A stretch of DNA of 64,000 nt from Lepidurus packardi (GCA_023053545.1 JAKZAN010000002.1:10846790-10910789), one strand, 5' to 3'; counted from the stretch's first letter, positions 1 to 11,054 are shown. Numbers and translations: made by a program. Notes: generated from the letters alone by a model not told the origin.

Positions 1-2809
1 GGACTCGGTGCTTGAGCCGCCAATGTGATTCGTAGCAGTTGCGAACAGGTTCGTACGGCTTCAAGCCTGACTTCGCGTACTTCGCTACCAAGCAACGTAT
101 CTGCCAAATGGCGGATAAAAGGGAGTAAGGGATGCCCACAGAAGTCGAATGATCCTAATGTTCTCAAGGCCAATACCGTCGCTGCAGCTTCTTGGCCTTC
201 GTGTTGCTGCAACGCAGTTAACAGCGCTGGGCCAGGCGGGGGAGGAGCCAAATGCTTTGGCATGCCTGGATGTCTTAAGGGCTCGTGCATGAGGACGTAG
301 GAGAGCATTTTAAGTAACGCGTCGGCTATGTGGCGTTGCAAAGGAAGTATATGTTGTGCCAACTGGTGCAGACAGGTTGTCAAAGCGGGACTTAAGCCCA
401 CGCCCAGCATTGGCTCCAACAGCTCTCGTATTTCTTGACGCAAGTGAGAGTGACCTGGAACTGCTCGTGCCAACATGCTCAAGCAGGTAAAAATGGCAGG
501 ATCTACTGGAGCTGGGCGTTTCTTGGCAGAAGAATCTTTTGGAGGCAAAGCGGTTTTAAGCATATCCATGACGCTGGATACGTACTTGGCCATCGGATTG
601 CCCACGGCCACGCCTACCATGCCGATACAAACCAAGACCGAAGCTTTGTCCCGGTCTTTTCGCTGCATTAATGCCAACAAGTGCCCCATTGACACGCTTA
701 AATACCTAGAAAAGACAGTATACATAATTAAATTTAAAAACAGAGAGATCATGTGGTCTTTGTGCATATGTGAGGTGATATGAGCCACGTTCGTTTTGTA
801 CGTTTGCCTTAAACTTAGACTAGCCAAACTTCCTTGGCTTACGGTTATAAGCGTTCGTTTTAGTATAAATTAAAAAAGTTTATGGAAGTCGACTTGGAAA
901 GTCCAGTTAATTTTTTCTATTCTTGAATCAGATTTTAGCATTATCCAGACAACTGAAGATGTGGCTGAGGAAGATGACGGGATATTTGTCTCTCTTTGCC
1001 TGTTTGCAACTTACGCTCTGCGTCTTGTCCCAGAATTCAATACTTCGATGAAAAAATCGTTGACTGCCAATATAAATAATTAAAAAACTAATAAAATATA
1101 CTAAAAGTGGCGTATTCTTAAGAAGCACACGGTCTCTCGGCATGCATGTAATAAACGAAGGAAATAAATAAACAAGTGGGCAGGGTTAAGTTTAAGTCTG
1201 AGCACATGAGTACTCGTTATAGACTTCCTGACGTGAGATCAAAACTAAAAGTCGACTTTCAAAGTTCAAGTCGACTAGCTAAATAAAACGCTTATTAGCC
1301 CAAAGTTTACCCATCTTGTCTTGTGTAGTCTTTTAAGTCGACTTAAATTTTCGTCAAAACGAACGCGGCTACTGTATGGCGGTTATCTTACTTTGAAGAA
1401 AAACGCGCTTTGTCAAAAGCAGCTAGACGGGGCAAAAGAGCCAAAAGCGTTCCTTGGATGTGGGGAGAACGTACTCCGCGCTGGCTGAGAATAGCACCGG
1501 AGACAGCTTCATAATTGGTCTGCAAAAGTCGCCGACAAGTGCCAGACTCGATGACTGGAAACTCTGTTGGAGCGGTTAAAGACAAAGGTAAAGGTAAGGA
1601 TGAACTAAAGGAGCAAGGTGCGTGAGGGGAGAGCCCGGAAGGGTGGTTCAGATGGGGTGGTAAATCGGTGGATACAATCAAACGGCTAGGGGTGGAATGG
1701 GAAAACATCTCCTATACAAGAAAAAAAGAAACAATGTATACACTGACGTCCGCTTTCTTTGTTTTAACTTACTTGGGTAGTTTGCCCGTGTTTTTTCGCC
1801 AAGTCATCGAGTTCTTCTAGTAAAGCTTCGCCTTCAGCATTTCCGCAACGCAGAAGCTCGTTGAGGACCAACAAAGAGCCATGAATGCGGTCTTCTTTGG
1901 TTAAAAGCTTGTCGCGTTCTTTGAGGGAATCTTCCAAGCCGAACATGGCTTCTTCGTAGCATTGGCGGTACCACAATGGAGTGGCCGTTTCCTTGCTTTC
2001 TCGCTGTGCAGCTACCACCAAAGCTGCGCGGATAGCACCCACAGCTCCTTCGCGAATAATGGCTTTCGGGTCACGTACAGCGCAGAATATAACGTCGAAA
2101 AAAGTTTGAATTTGTTGAAAGAAAAACGTGGGCATGGATATGGCCAGCTCTTTCAAAACTAGAACCTGCATTTAGAATGACTATCAATATAGAGTAAGTT
2201 CAACGGCAAAGAAATGTAAATTACAGCCGCTTGTCGCTTTCCTTCGTTGCGCTCGCCAGAGAGCCACTCGAAAGCACGCTTCACCTCAAACTCGACAAAC
2301 TGGGCTGTGTAAGTGCCTGACAGCTGCGTTAGGCGACCTACTGCCCTCGCTGCTAACTCCATGACCCCAGGATCAGGAGATGGGAGTAGATTACGTAAAT
2401 AATTCGCAAATTTACTGATTCGGGTGTTTGTGTTTCCCACATCAACACGAATCAAGGCCGCTAAATATTAAGTATTGACTGAATTTATGTAGATTAAATA
2501 AGTTAGGGTTGTGCTAACCAATGGCCAGGATTCCGCCCTTTTTCTCATTCACGTCATTGCTCGAGATCATTTTGACAATGTGGGAATTGAAATCTTCAAC
2601 AAAGGAATTAAGGTCTTCAATGGATATTTCTCTTAGCTCTGATGTCACCTATTAAATGTTGTGTTTATTCTGCTATTTTTCATAAAACCAGAAAAAACAT
2701 GTAGTAGCCTTACATAGTGATAAAGCTCTCTTGCAGCATCAGCCCTTGTTTCATCGCTCTTGGACTTGAGTCCAGCTAAAAACTGGTTCATTAAACTGGC
2801 CGAAGACAT
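1..2809 (-). CDS. Tor: Target of rapamycin (TOR) kinase, N-terminal HEAT-repeat part, partial
   Basis: TOR is the PI3K-like protein kinase at the core of TORC1 and TORC2, coupling nutrient and growth signals to translation and autophagy. Exons I place, in transcript order, are 2809-2714, 2648-2519, 2460-2225, 2165-1773, 1711-1392 and 705-1, the last still open at the window edge. Phases agree at every junction and give about 626 residues. All of it is the alpha-helical HEAT region: FANYLRNLLPS, EFEVKRAFEWL, LAISMPTFFFQQ, KEDRIHG and LLPRLAAF match metazoan mTOR in order, followed by HPGMPK and LRTLGSF. FRB, kinase and FATC domains lie outside the window. I start at the ATG at 2809 (MSSASL) because the ATG 66 nt upstream adds a hydrophobic stretch unlike other TORs. 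The fifth intron (706-1391) is about ten times longer than the rest. The family call is secure; the exact start is not. Confidence 0.93.
706..1391. repeat. Long TOR intron with recurring AAGTCGAC palindromes
   Basis: This 686-bp intron is AT-rich and non-coding. The core AAGTCGACT occurs at about 886-895, 1248-1259, 1268-1276 and 1333-1346; the last is a 14-bp perfect palindrome (TTAAGTCGACTTAA). I see no protein-coding signal or terminal repeats of a transposon. Confidence 0.6.
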
Positions 2810-2875
2810 ACTGTTTCTTGCCAACAGGCAACACAGTATTAATGACTTTTTAAATATGGGAAAAAAAGCGTCCAA

Positions 2876-3374
2876 TTGCCGGTACCAACTCGCAAAAAAC
2901 GTCCAAGTCCGGTTTAAACGAGTTCAGTGTTACAAAACATCCTGTGACCCAAAGTCTAATGGCCTCATCCGAATACCTTCAAAAGGAAAATTAATCACTG
3001 TTATTGTTAAAGAAATCAAAGCGATTTCAGCTAAAACACAAACATTTGCTTTTGCGTTGCCATTCTGAGAAAAACAATTTGGCTGAGACGCGGATCCAGG
3101 GTTGCCGGATCGTAATTCTCGTGTACATGTTCTGTAAGCTTTTTTCCCTTCAATTCAAAGTTCGAATATGCGACTACAGTATAAGTTACACCGACCCGCA
3201 TCCAGATTAATAAATGGGTTCACATATTAGTAGGCGTTTTATTTCTCGTTTATAATAAATTTTCTCTTCGTTTTGCTGTACTGATACAATCAATTGCATT
3301 GTTTTCTTAAAGTTGCGATTCTGAATTAGGCTGCTTTGTACTTCGCATTTTGCGCTCGCTGGAAGCGTCAAAAT
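2876..3374. other. Intergenic spacer between TOR and the acyl-CoA oxidase gene
   Basis: AT-rich DNA holding the TOR promoter and 5' UTR and the 3' end of the acyl-CoA oxidase gene, both on the minus strand. Short reading frames on the plus strand have no recognisable similarity or splice support. I see nothing further in it. Confidence 0.5.
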
Positions 3375-5704
3375 CTAGGCTACCTCACCTTGGTTATCCC
3401 GAGCATTATAGTCAACCCAGTCCAAAGCGATCGGGGCGGATAACATTAGGTCCGGAATTTCAAACGCTTGACAAATATTCAAAGCTTGGGGAGCTAACTG
3501 CTGACAAACCCTGGTGGCCGTTTGTTCCAATTGAGGTATCAAAGCTGGCGTTATAAGTCCAGCACCTACAAGCTGGGCAGCCTGACGTTGAAGTGTCGTT
3601 AACAAGTGCAAATGACGCAGCTGATTCAGGATGGGCTTCAGATCCACGGAAGCCTTTTCAACTGCCTTTTCAAACTGCTCTGCAATTAGCCTTTCTCCAA
3701 ACGCTCTGGCAGCGGACTGCACAAGATCACTTTCTTCCAGCATCCAAACTTGATACAAGCCTGTTTTACCGGCAGCTTGTAACTTTTGATGGAGCAACGA
3801 ATACAAATGATTCTCATTTGTAGACAGTAGAGATTCCAAGAACACAATATCGTTAGCGTCACCTTTCTCGGCCTTTTTTACCGGTACTGGCTTAAAAGTA
3901 GCTAGATGTTCCTTCGCTACCTATAGAAAACCACAAAAAAGCCAACCAATCAAATCCAGTCAATGGAGAAAAGAAATAATAGAAAAGTACGTCTCTATAC
4001 CTTTTGCATAAGTACTGCATTGTCACCTTCTGCAGTACAGGCTGCGTGGGCCAGTGCCAAAAATGTGCCGAAACGATTGCAAGACAAATAGCCTTGTCCA
4101 CCGCACCGTTCACGCGCAATGCTGACAGTATCTTCCAAATGCCATGAACATAGTGGCTTCATAACACAACACATAGTCACCACAGCTGCGTGCTCAGAGC
4201 CATCCTTGTTCTGGTAAGCCCAACGCTCTTTGACATAATCTAGGCCCAAGTTCAAGCCAATAGTACGGGCTAGTAAGGGTAACAGAGCTTTTTGTTGAAG
4301 CCCATACGACAAAATTGGCGTATCTGACTTTCCAGTTGGGCCTACTGTCAACCGCGTGGCGGAATACTTGAGAGCAATGGACAAGGTTGCTTTTGCCCCA
4401 CCCTATAAATGGCCACTTAGTCGAATTAAGCAGGCTTGAGTTTTAGCAAAAGTTATCGTAAATACCAGGGACATGGCTGCAATGCAGATTCTACCTGAGA
4501 GAAGCTGATCTGCTACAGCCAAAAATCGCCCTCGAGCACTTTTGATCTGGGAAGTGACAGTGCCATCTTTAGTCACGTCTGAATAACGGTTGAGCAAACT
4601 ATCAGCAGGAACCCGTACGTTATTGAAAAACAATTTGGCGTTATCGACGCCGTTCAGACCCATCTTGTAACCCATGTCTTCAACCGTCACTCCTGGTAGC
4701 ACCTAAACTCGAATAAATCATTACAAATTTTGGTACTCGAGGGACTATTTTAAATTGCCTTCATGTTATCATCACGGATGCGGACAAGAACGCTGTGAAT
4801 ACCGTGTTGCTGGCCACCGGCTTCCAAGTGACCAAATACTACGATATGTTTAGCGTGGACTGCCCCGTTTGTGATCCAATATTTCTGGGCTAACGGGGTG
4901 GGTGTATTAACAATGAACTCTCCTATATTTGAAGAAAGTATAATAAATTTCTCAGTTAGATTAAGCTCATCTTACAAATCCGAAAGAAAACTACAGTACC
5001 TGTGTTCTTGTCATGTTTGATGGTTGTTTCCATTTCGACAGCATTATTGCCATACCCCAGCTCCGTTAATCCGAAACACCCAATGTCTTTTAAGGTATCG
5101 ATACCCGGAAGGAGGGCATCGTGATGTTTTTTAGTACCCAATTTCAGAACAGTTCCACCAAACAAATTGAACTGAACTGTCATTTTGGTGGTAGTTGCCG
5201 GATCAATTATAGCAGCAAGTTCGTGAGCGGCGAAAATACGTAATGGGTTGTTCTGGAAATCCAGGACTGATATGAAGCCAGAGTCGCAGATTCGTTGAAG
5301 CTTGGCAAGTGCTGCTTCTCTCTCATCTTCCAGCGATATATTATAGCGGGGAATCATGATGGGATCGCACATGAAATGGCGAAAGTTTTTCCTCATGTCG
5401 TGGTTGTCGTGATCCAGTAAATGTGTAAGTTCTTGTACAGGGAATGAGACAGGAGCTCCCCATTTCTGTCGGATTGCAGGTGGTGAAGCATTGTTATGCA
5501 CTTTGGCGGCGGAAATTGATTTCGTTAAGATTGTAGCTGTAGGAGACAGCCGTGCTCTGAATACATAAATAATACAATTGTTACTTTATAGTAATACACA
5601 AACCGAGGCAAGGCTCACAGTTTAAATAATTACCTGCACACCGGAAAAACACGTAACGCCTGACGTGAATTCTTGATATATAACGCTACGTATGGAATAG
5701 GCAT
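3375..5704 (-). CDS. Acyl-CoA oxidase, ACX3-like
   Basis: Flavin enzyme that oxidises acyl-CoA to trans-2-enoyl-CoA, passing electrons to O2 in the peroxisomal type. Exons 5704-5634, 5556-5000, 4922-4759, 4702-4466, 4402-4001 and 3920-3375 join to 658 codons, normal for the family. Recognisable blocks in order: [13 protein letters not shown] near the flavin site, [44 protein letters not shown] and [11 protein letters not shown]. These resemble the plant ACX3 branch more than vertebrate ACOX1-3. Intron 3 (4758-4703) appears to be GC-AG: AAG|GCAATT to TTTAG. The protein ends in ...NQGEVA, with no SKL-type peroxisomal signal, while the first ~43 residues have several Arg/Lys and many Ser/Thr but no acidic residue, like a mitochondrial presequence. 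A 30-bp alternative intron near the stop cannot be excluded. Confidence 0.9.
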
Positions 5705-7533
5705 CTTTGTTTCGAATACCAACTAAAATTATCAACAACTTCCTCTCCCCACACGAACAAGAGAATAAAGCTAGACAAATGGACAACAGCAGTAGATGCG
5801 ACCTTAGATCATATATACTATAGATAGGACATGGCTATGTGGACGGCTGTGCTCGACTTTAACTCAAAATCAGCCGCCATTGTTGTGGCCAAATCTAGGC
5901 GGGCTTTATGAAACTTTGCAAGGGAGACGCATGCCACATTTGCAAACGGTTTTTTGGCTTCGCAGCTTGGATGTATGTTACAAAAGCATAGTTACGTAAC
6001 AAAGAAATTATTTAAGAAAGTAATTATAGGAGACTGGATGGTAGCTATTTTTCTGTTTAACAGAGATAACGGGAGCATCCGAGTCTAAAGCCAGGTAATT
6101 TTATTCTTTAATTTCCGTTGCTTTTTTTAACTTTTAGCGGAGCTCATGCAGTAGTATTCTAATTACCTCATGATAATTACCACATTATTACTTTTAATAG
6201 CTTAAATAAATAGAGTTTGTGAATTTATTTTAATATAGCATAATGAAGTTTTTAACATATAAGTATAATCTCGCTTATGAGGCTTATTGCTTTTGCCCCA
6301 CATATTGCACCCCAAATACATGTTTTTCTTGCTATGCTAAAAAATAAAAAATGTTCATTAACAAACATTAAAGAAAGGCCCTACCTTAAAAACTTTAAGG
6401 ATACGTTTAGGGAACATTTTAGCATGGGTTACTTGTTTAAAAAAAAAAAAAAAAAGTACGAAAGTTAAAACAACCATTGTAGTGTTTTGAACGAGATTAA
6501 AGCTTTTAAACATAGCATCGTATTCTATTGTGAAGGATGCTACTAAATACCCTTTGTTTTTTGTGTGTGTTATTTGTCAAAGCTTGAATGAGTACGTAGA
6601 TTAACTTATTTCATTTAAAGAAACATATCGATCGATTTCTTGTCTGTATTTTATGGCATTTTACAGTCATTTACATAGTAAGGTCGCTGCACCCGTCTTG
6701 TTCAGAGGCGTTAAATCGAATTACGTGCTCCTAATTTAACGTATGGCCCTACGCTAATTTGAATTACGAGAAGTGCTCAGCTCTAATTCTAGTTCAAGGC
6801 TGACGATATTGAATATTTTGAGTTGACCGATCTCATGGTGAATTTCTGTCGTGTGTCTTATACGTTATCATTTTAATTCAAGTTAAAATCTTTGTAACTT
6901 TATATTTTAGTCAAAAGATTCTCAAACTCAAAATGTCACCCAAGCCTGCAATTTAAAAAAATGCGTTTGCCACTTTAATCAAATTAGAAATAGGTGTACT
7001 AATTCAAGTATGCATCCAGCTTGTATTCTTTGTACTAGAAATTAACAAACTCGGGCTAGCCCCACCCACAGGCTTAATTCACTCACGTCACGAGAACACG
7101 CATTATAGATCCGGAGCTACTAACCGAATGATAAGAAGAAACTCCTGTTGTCAAAATTGATTCCCCAATGACAGTAAACTCCCGTCGTACCCTTCGTAGA
7201 ATTACTAATCTCTCCAAGTTCATGTTTCTTACTGATCTGGTGCAAATTTAGACTATACTTACCAACTTGCACTCTAAAGGAAATCTAGCGAAAAGGATAT
7301 TTTAACACCCAATCTGACATATAAAAAATTCCAAGTGTAAAAACCGTAGCTGGTTTCGCATTGACCTTACGGCCAGATCCGTAGAGTTTTTTTCCATATA
7401 TAGAGCACAGTATATAGGCTTCAATAGGGTGTAAACCTGTATACTGTGATTCAGAGTGCTTAAGTCAGTGCCTTACGTAACAGCGAAAACTAAGAAATTT
7501 AAGAAATCTTACAAGCAGTTTTCAAAATGGGTA
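5705..7533. other. Intergenic region without a recognisable gene
   Basis: About 1.8 kb of AT-rich DNA, including a run of 15 A at about 6439-6453. One 63-codon frame at 6277-6468 ends in the poly-A run and looks random. A minus-strand AATAAA (TTTATT at 7534-7539) just right of this stretch is the likely polyadenylation signal of the next gene. Confidence 0.5.
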
Positions 7534-7586
7534 TTTATTGCAATCCATTCATTTAAACCGCATAAATTAATTTAGATATATAATCT

Positions 7587-8415
7587 TTAGTACGCAACAG
7601 TGGTGGCATACTCGGTGGTGGTGTAAGGAGCAACGGTGGTGTAGGCAACAGGTGCCGGGGTGTTATAGGTCACTGGGGCGGGGTTGTAAGCGGGACGGTA
7701 GACTTGTTGGGTGGGGTATTGGGGGGCATCATAGACAACCTTGGGCTGGTTGTAGACAACGGCTTGGGGGTAGGCGGGCTTGTAAGCCACAGTTTGGGGA
7801 TAGGCGGGTTTGTAGGCAACGGGAGCTGCTGGGCGGTAGGCTTGTTGGGCGGGGTATTTTGGTGCATCGTAGACAACTTTGGGAGCTTCATATGCGACAG
7901 GCTTGTAGGCTGGTTTGTACTCCGGGTACTTGGCATAACCTTCGTACTTGACATCAGCCACCAACCCGTATCCGGTGTCGGAGTAGGTCACTGTTTGGAT
8001 GCGACCATCGGGCAAAGCAACGTGGTAGGAGCCAGACACGGTCTTGCCATCGCTAGTTTCTTGGTGACCGAAGTCGTTGTAGTACTCATCCTTGACAGCG
8101 TAGCTGAAATAGTGAGGTTGACGAGCCTGGCGTAAAATGAATGGAGTAGAAAACAAATAAGTTGAAGAAATACGAATGGAAACTGCAATTTTATTAAAAC
8201 TCACGTAGTCGGTCTTGTAAGCTTGTTGGTAAGCAGGGGCAGGCTGGTACTGGGCAGTGGGGTACACTTCGACAGCCGAAGCCGCGGCGAGGAGGGTGGC
8301 AACAATGAAAACCTGTGATGATAACATACAGTATAAGTATTCTCCTGACCAGTTAAAGTTGTTTTTGTATGTTTAAAGGCTTAAGCTGTGTAAGAGCGCA
8401 TTACTGTACCTGCAT
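7587..8415 (-). CDS. RR cuticle protein, pro-resilin-like (cluster gene 1)
   Basis: Secreted structural protein of the exoskeleton that binds chitin through its Rebers-Riddiford (RR) domain. Exons 8415-8410 (ATGCAG), 8312-8205 and 8126-7587 give 217 residues. The two-codon first exon followed by an intron inside the signal peptide is typical of arthropod cuticle genes. The signal peptide is about residues 1-15 (MQVFIVATLLAAASA). The RR domain follows in exon 3, with YAVKDEY, GHQETSDGK and GSYHVALPDGR. The C-terminal half is Tyr/Pro/Ala-rich, with YKPAYP and KVVYDAP repeats that could be cross-linked. TATA box at 8472-8479; AATAAA at 7534-7539. The next cluster gene, 1.4 kb upstream, is on the same strand. 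Confidence 0.93.
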
Positions 8416-8471
8416 GTTTGTGGATTGGAATAGTCCGACTGAACTGGTGCTCTTGGTCCTGTTCCATCGAG

Positions 8472-8479
8472 CTTTTATA
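8472..8479 (-). promoter_or_regulatory. TATA box of cuticle gene 1
   Basis: TATAAAAG on the minus strand, about 60 nt upstream of the ATG. A leader motif containing AGTTCAGTCGGACTA lies between them and resembles the leader of cluster gene 2. Confidence 0.75.
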
Positions 8480-8637
8480 CTGTGCTAATCTATGATAGAA
8501 AATTCTGGTATAGATGGTGTGAACAAGGTTAGGGTCCAGTTTTCCTCTCGCTTTTTCGGTAGCAGGTTTACACAAAAGTGGTTTCTTCCGTTGGCCAATG
8601 TAAGAGGCCGTGTTAAATGGTGTGTCTCCGTTAGCCT

Positions 8638-8653
8638 CGCCTTTGCCTCCGGA
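8638..8653. promoter_or_regulatory. 16-bp element shared with cuticle gene 2 (copy 1)
   Basis: CGCCTTTGCCTCCGGA, 223 nt upstream of the gene 1 ATG. The same 16 bases occur at 11039-11054, 247 nt upstream of the gene 2 ATG. An exact match in equivalent upstream positions suggests a shared cis-element or a remnant of gene duplication. Confidence 0.55.
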
Positions 8654-8659
8654 CGCTCC

Positions 8660-9725
8660 GGACTACATTCTTATCGACGGAACAGGGTTCCCCTTTTCTC
8701 TTCATGTATGTAGAATGGATCGTTAGCTATGCGAATTTAATATAGGTATACTTAACTTATCTGCAATGCAGTCAAGTTTAGTGAAGCAATAAAAACCCCA
8801 AACTATACAAGATTTTATTTTGATCTATGGGTATATCAAGAAGTTGTGAGTACCTTCGGAGAAATCGCGTCCTTTGGACACCTTACACCTGCATATCTAT
8901 GTGGCTATACGCTTTCCCGTTGTTTCACAGTTCATAGGACAGGAATGAGGTATGATACAAAAACTTAATGAAACCTAAAGCCTCAATTAATTCAGTAGGG
9001 CCTAAATGGGATATTTACTAATAGATCGCAAGAGATTAAATTAATATTCTGATAATAATAACCAATTGAAACTTTATTACTATTGTATGTCAGTTTCGTA
9101 ATACTTTTAGTTAACTGATTACTCAAACGAATTCATATTACCATCAATTAATATTCATCAATTAATATTTGTTAAAGAAAGTTTTACAATATAAAGTAAA
9201 AGTATGTTCAATTAAAAGTTGAAATAATATATAGTTGATCCTTCAAATGTTTGCTAGTTAAATTACAACTTTTCATTTATTCGCGTATGCCCCGATAAGC
9301 GCGTTGATTGAAAGAAGTTTGGGTTTTATAGGATATGTTATAACGGAATGGCAATCACTGGCAACTTTGTGTTGTAGAAAAGATACTTAAATTGGGTGGA
9401 GTAGAACCAATCCGATCAGCGCAAACTTGGGAGTGAACATGATGCTACATTAAGTTTGCGTTAAATTCACATGATGAGTCATTTGACCCATTTTATGTTC
9501 TGCAGTTTTAGACAGCTCAAGTTGTGAAATCAAAGAGTTATGAATACTTTCATTGAAGGCTCTTGAGCCCCCGCCCCCTCTCCCGGCAGATGGTAAAGCT
9601 AACCAAGTGGAGTACGAATAGTATAGTAATTATTCATCGTGAATCGCGTCACGAGAGACATTTTTAGGACATTGCGACACCAATAAGAAAGTAGACGAAG
9701 GGTTTTTTTTTACAAAGTAGGATCT
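8660..9725. other. Intergenic region upstream of cuticle gene 1
   Basis: AT-rich DNA with no coding signal. A minus-strand AATAAA (TTTATT at 9726-9731) at its right-hand end is the likely polyadenylation signal of cuticle gene 2. Confidence 0.5.
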
Positions 9726-9791
9726 TTTATTTCAATAGGTGGTAAAAACCGAGTTTTCACTAGGATAAATTATAATGTTTGCATTAGCAAT

Positions 9792-10792
9792 TTAGTATTT
9801 AGGAGTGGTAGCATATTCGGTGGTGCTGTAGGATACTGGTACGGGTTTGTAAACAGCTGGGGCAGGGGTGTTGTATGTTTGGCGATATGGGGTCTGTGCA
9901 AGGTATTTGGGAGCTTCATAGACTACCTTGGGCTGTTCGTAGACTGGTTTGGGTTGTTCGTAAACTTGGGGTTTGTATTCAACTTTGGGTTGAGTGTAGG
10001 CGGGTTTGGGTTGTTCGTAAACTTGGGGGCGGGGTTTGTATTCAACTTTGGGTTGTTCGTAAACTTGAGGTTGAGTGTAGGCGGGTTTGGGTTGTTCGTA
10101 AACTTGGGGGCGGGGTTTGTATTCAACTTTGGGTTGTTCGTAAACTTGGGGTTGAGTGTAGGCGGGTTTGGGTTGTTCGTAAACTTGGGGTCTGGGTTTG
10201 TATTCAACTTTGGGTTGTTCGTAGACCTGGGGTTGAGTATAAGCGGGTTTGGGCTGTTCATAGGTGGCAGGTTTGTAGGCGGGTTTGTACTCGGGGTATT
10301 GAGCGGTACCTTCGTATTTCACGTCAGAGACCAAACCATAGCCCTCATCTCTGTAGGAGACGGTTTGGATGCGGCCATCGGGAAGAGCTACGCGGTAAGA
10401 TCCGGAGACAACCTTACCATCGCTGTTTTCGTTCTGGGAGAAATCAGCGTAGGTGTAGTCATCCTTAACAGCGTATCCGTAAGAGTATGGCTGAGGAGGC
10501 TGTAATAGAGAAAATGAAGGTAATTAGTTGTCAGGAAAGACACAAATAACTGTTTTGCTCTTAAAAAACAATCTTACATATTCATAAGCCTTCTCGTAGG
10601 TCTGATAAGCGGGTTGAGCGTAAGTCTGAGCCGTTTGAGGCTGATACTTGGCCTCTGGGTACACTTCAGCGGCCAAAGCCATGGTGGCGAGTGCAGCAAT
10701 GATGAAAAGCTAGTTAAAAAAATTAATTAAATTTTGATTTATCTAAAAAAGAAAACCAAAGTTAGAAGCTAAGAATGAAGACTTACCTTCAT
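9792..10792 (-). CDS. RR cuticle protein with tandem Tyr/Pro/Gln repeats (cluster gene 2)
   Basis: Secreted chitin-binding cuticle protein. Exons 10792-10787 (ATGAAG), 10709-10578 and 10499-9792 give 281 residues. Signal peptide about residues 1-16 (MKLFIIAALATMALAA). The RR domain at the start of exon 3 has YAVKDDY, NENSDGKVVSGSYRVALPDGR and GYGLVSDVKYEG. After it comes a low-complexity tail dominated by a 27-residue unit containing YEQPKPAY, TQPQV and EYKPRPQV; three units are near-identical (10262-10020) and a degenerate fourth follows. Tyr/Pro/Gln tails of this sort are plausible di-tyrosine or quinone cross-linking segments. The promoter has TATAAAAG at 10848-10855. Same strand and architecture as gene 1, which argues for tandem duplication. 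Confidence 0.93.
10020..10262 (-). repeat. Three tandem 81-bp coding repeats in cuticle gene 2
   Basis: Three consecutive in-frame units of 27 codons, beginning at the Tyr codon at 10262, with a shortened fourth unit down to about 9900. They are nearly identical at nucleotide level, so they are young or homogenised by unequal exchange. Confidence 0.85.
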
Positions 10793-10847
10793 GTTGATGG
10801 TTGAATTAGTCCGGATGAACTGATGCTCCAGTTGAAGTCTGACTGCA

Positions 10848-10855
10848 CTTTTATA
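10848..10855 (-). promoter_or_regulatory. TATA box of cuticle gene 2
   Basis: TATAAAAG on the minus strand, about 56 nt upstream of the ATG, followed by a leader containing CATCAGTTCATCCGGACTA. This matches the leader of gene 1 and includes a TCAGT-type arthropod initiator. Confidence 0.75.
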
Positions 10856-11038
10856 CCTCACTCTCGCTTTTCCGAGCAAGGTTATGTCCAATTGGGATGC
10901 CCCACCTTTCCCCGCCTGGGAAAATAGCGGTAGCGTCCGCTAGAATGGTGTTCGTCTCGGATGGAAAGCTTCTCGAACGGGTGGAGAGGGCGAGAAGGGG
11001 GAGCCGGAATGTAGTGCAGCATCAGTCTGGGGGTCCTC

Positions 11039-11054
11039 CGCCTTTGCCTCCGGA
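11039..11054. promoter_or_regulatory. 16-bp element shared with cuticle gene 1 (copy 2)
   Basis: Second exact copy of CGCCTTTGCCTCCGGA, preceded in both places by CCTC. It lies about 185 bp upstream of the gene 2 TATA box, compared with about 160 bp for copy 1. Confidence 0.55.

Noticed and set aside
3327..3375. Alternative 30-bp intron that would change the acyl-CoA oxidase C terminus
   Set aside because: The intron would be too short for normal splicing and the simple stop gives a normal family length; kept only as a caveat.
6277..6468. 63-codon plus-strand frame ending in a Lys run
   Set aside because: The Lys run is a poly-A tract in AT-rich DNA; no similarity and no context.
7652..8135. 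Plus-strand frames opposite cuticle gene 1
   Set aside because: Same effect: repetitive codons on the real strand keep the complement open.
9875..10505. Two overlapping plus-strand reading frames of about 200 codons opposite cuticle gene 2
   Set aside because: They are antisense shadows of the Tyr/Pro/Gln repeat codons; composition is Gly/Leu/Val/Phe/Trp low complexity, no start or splice context, and the minus strand has a full RR gene.
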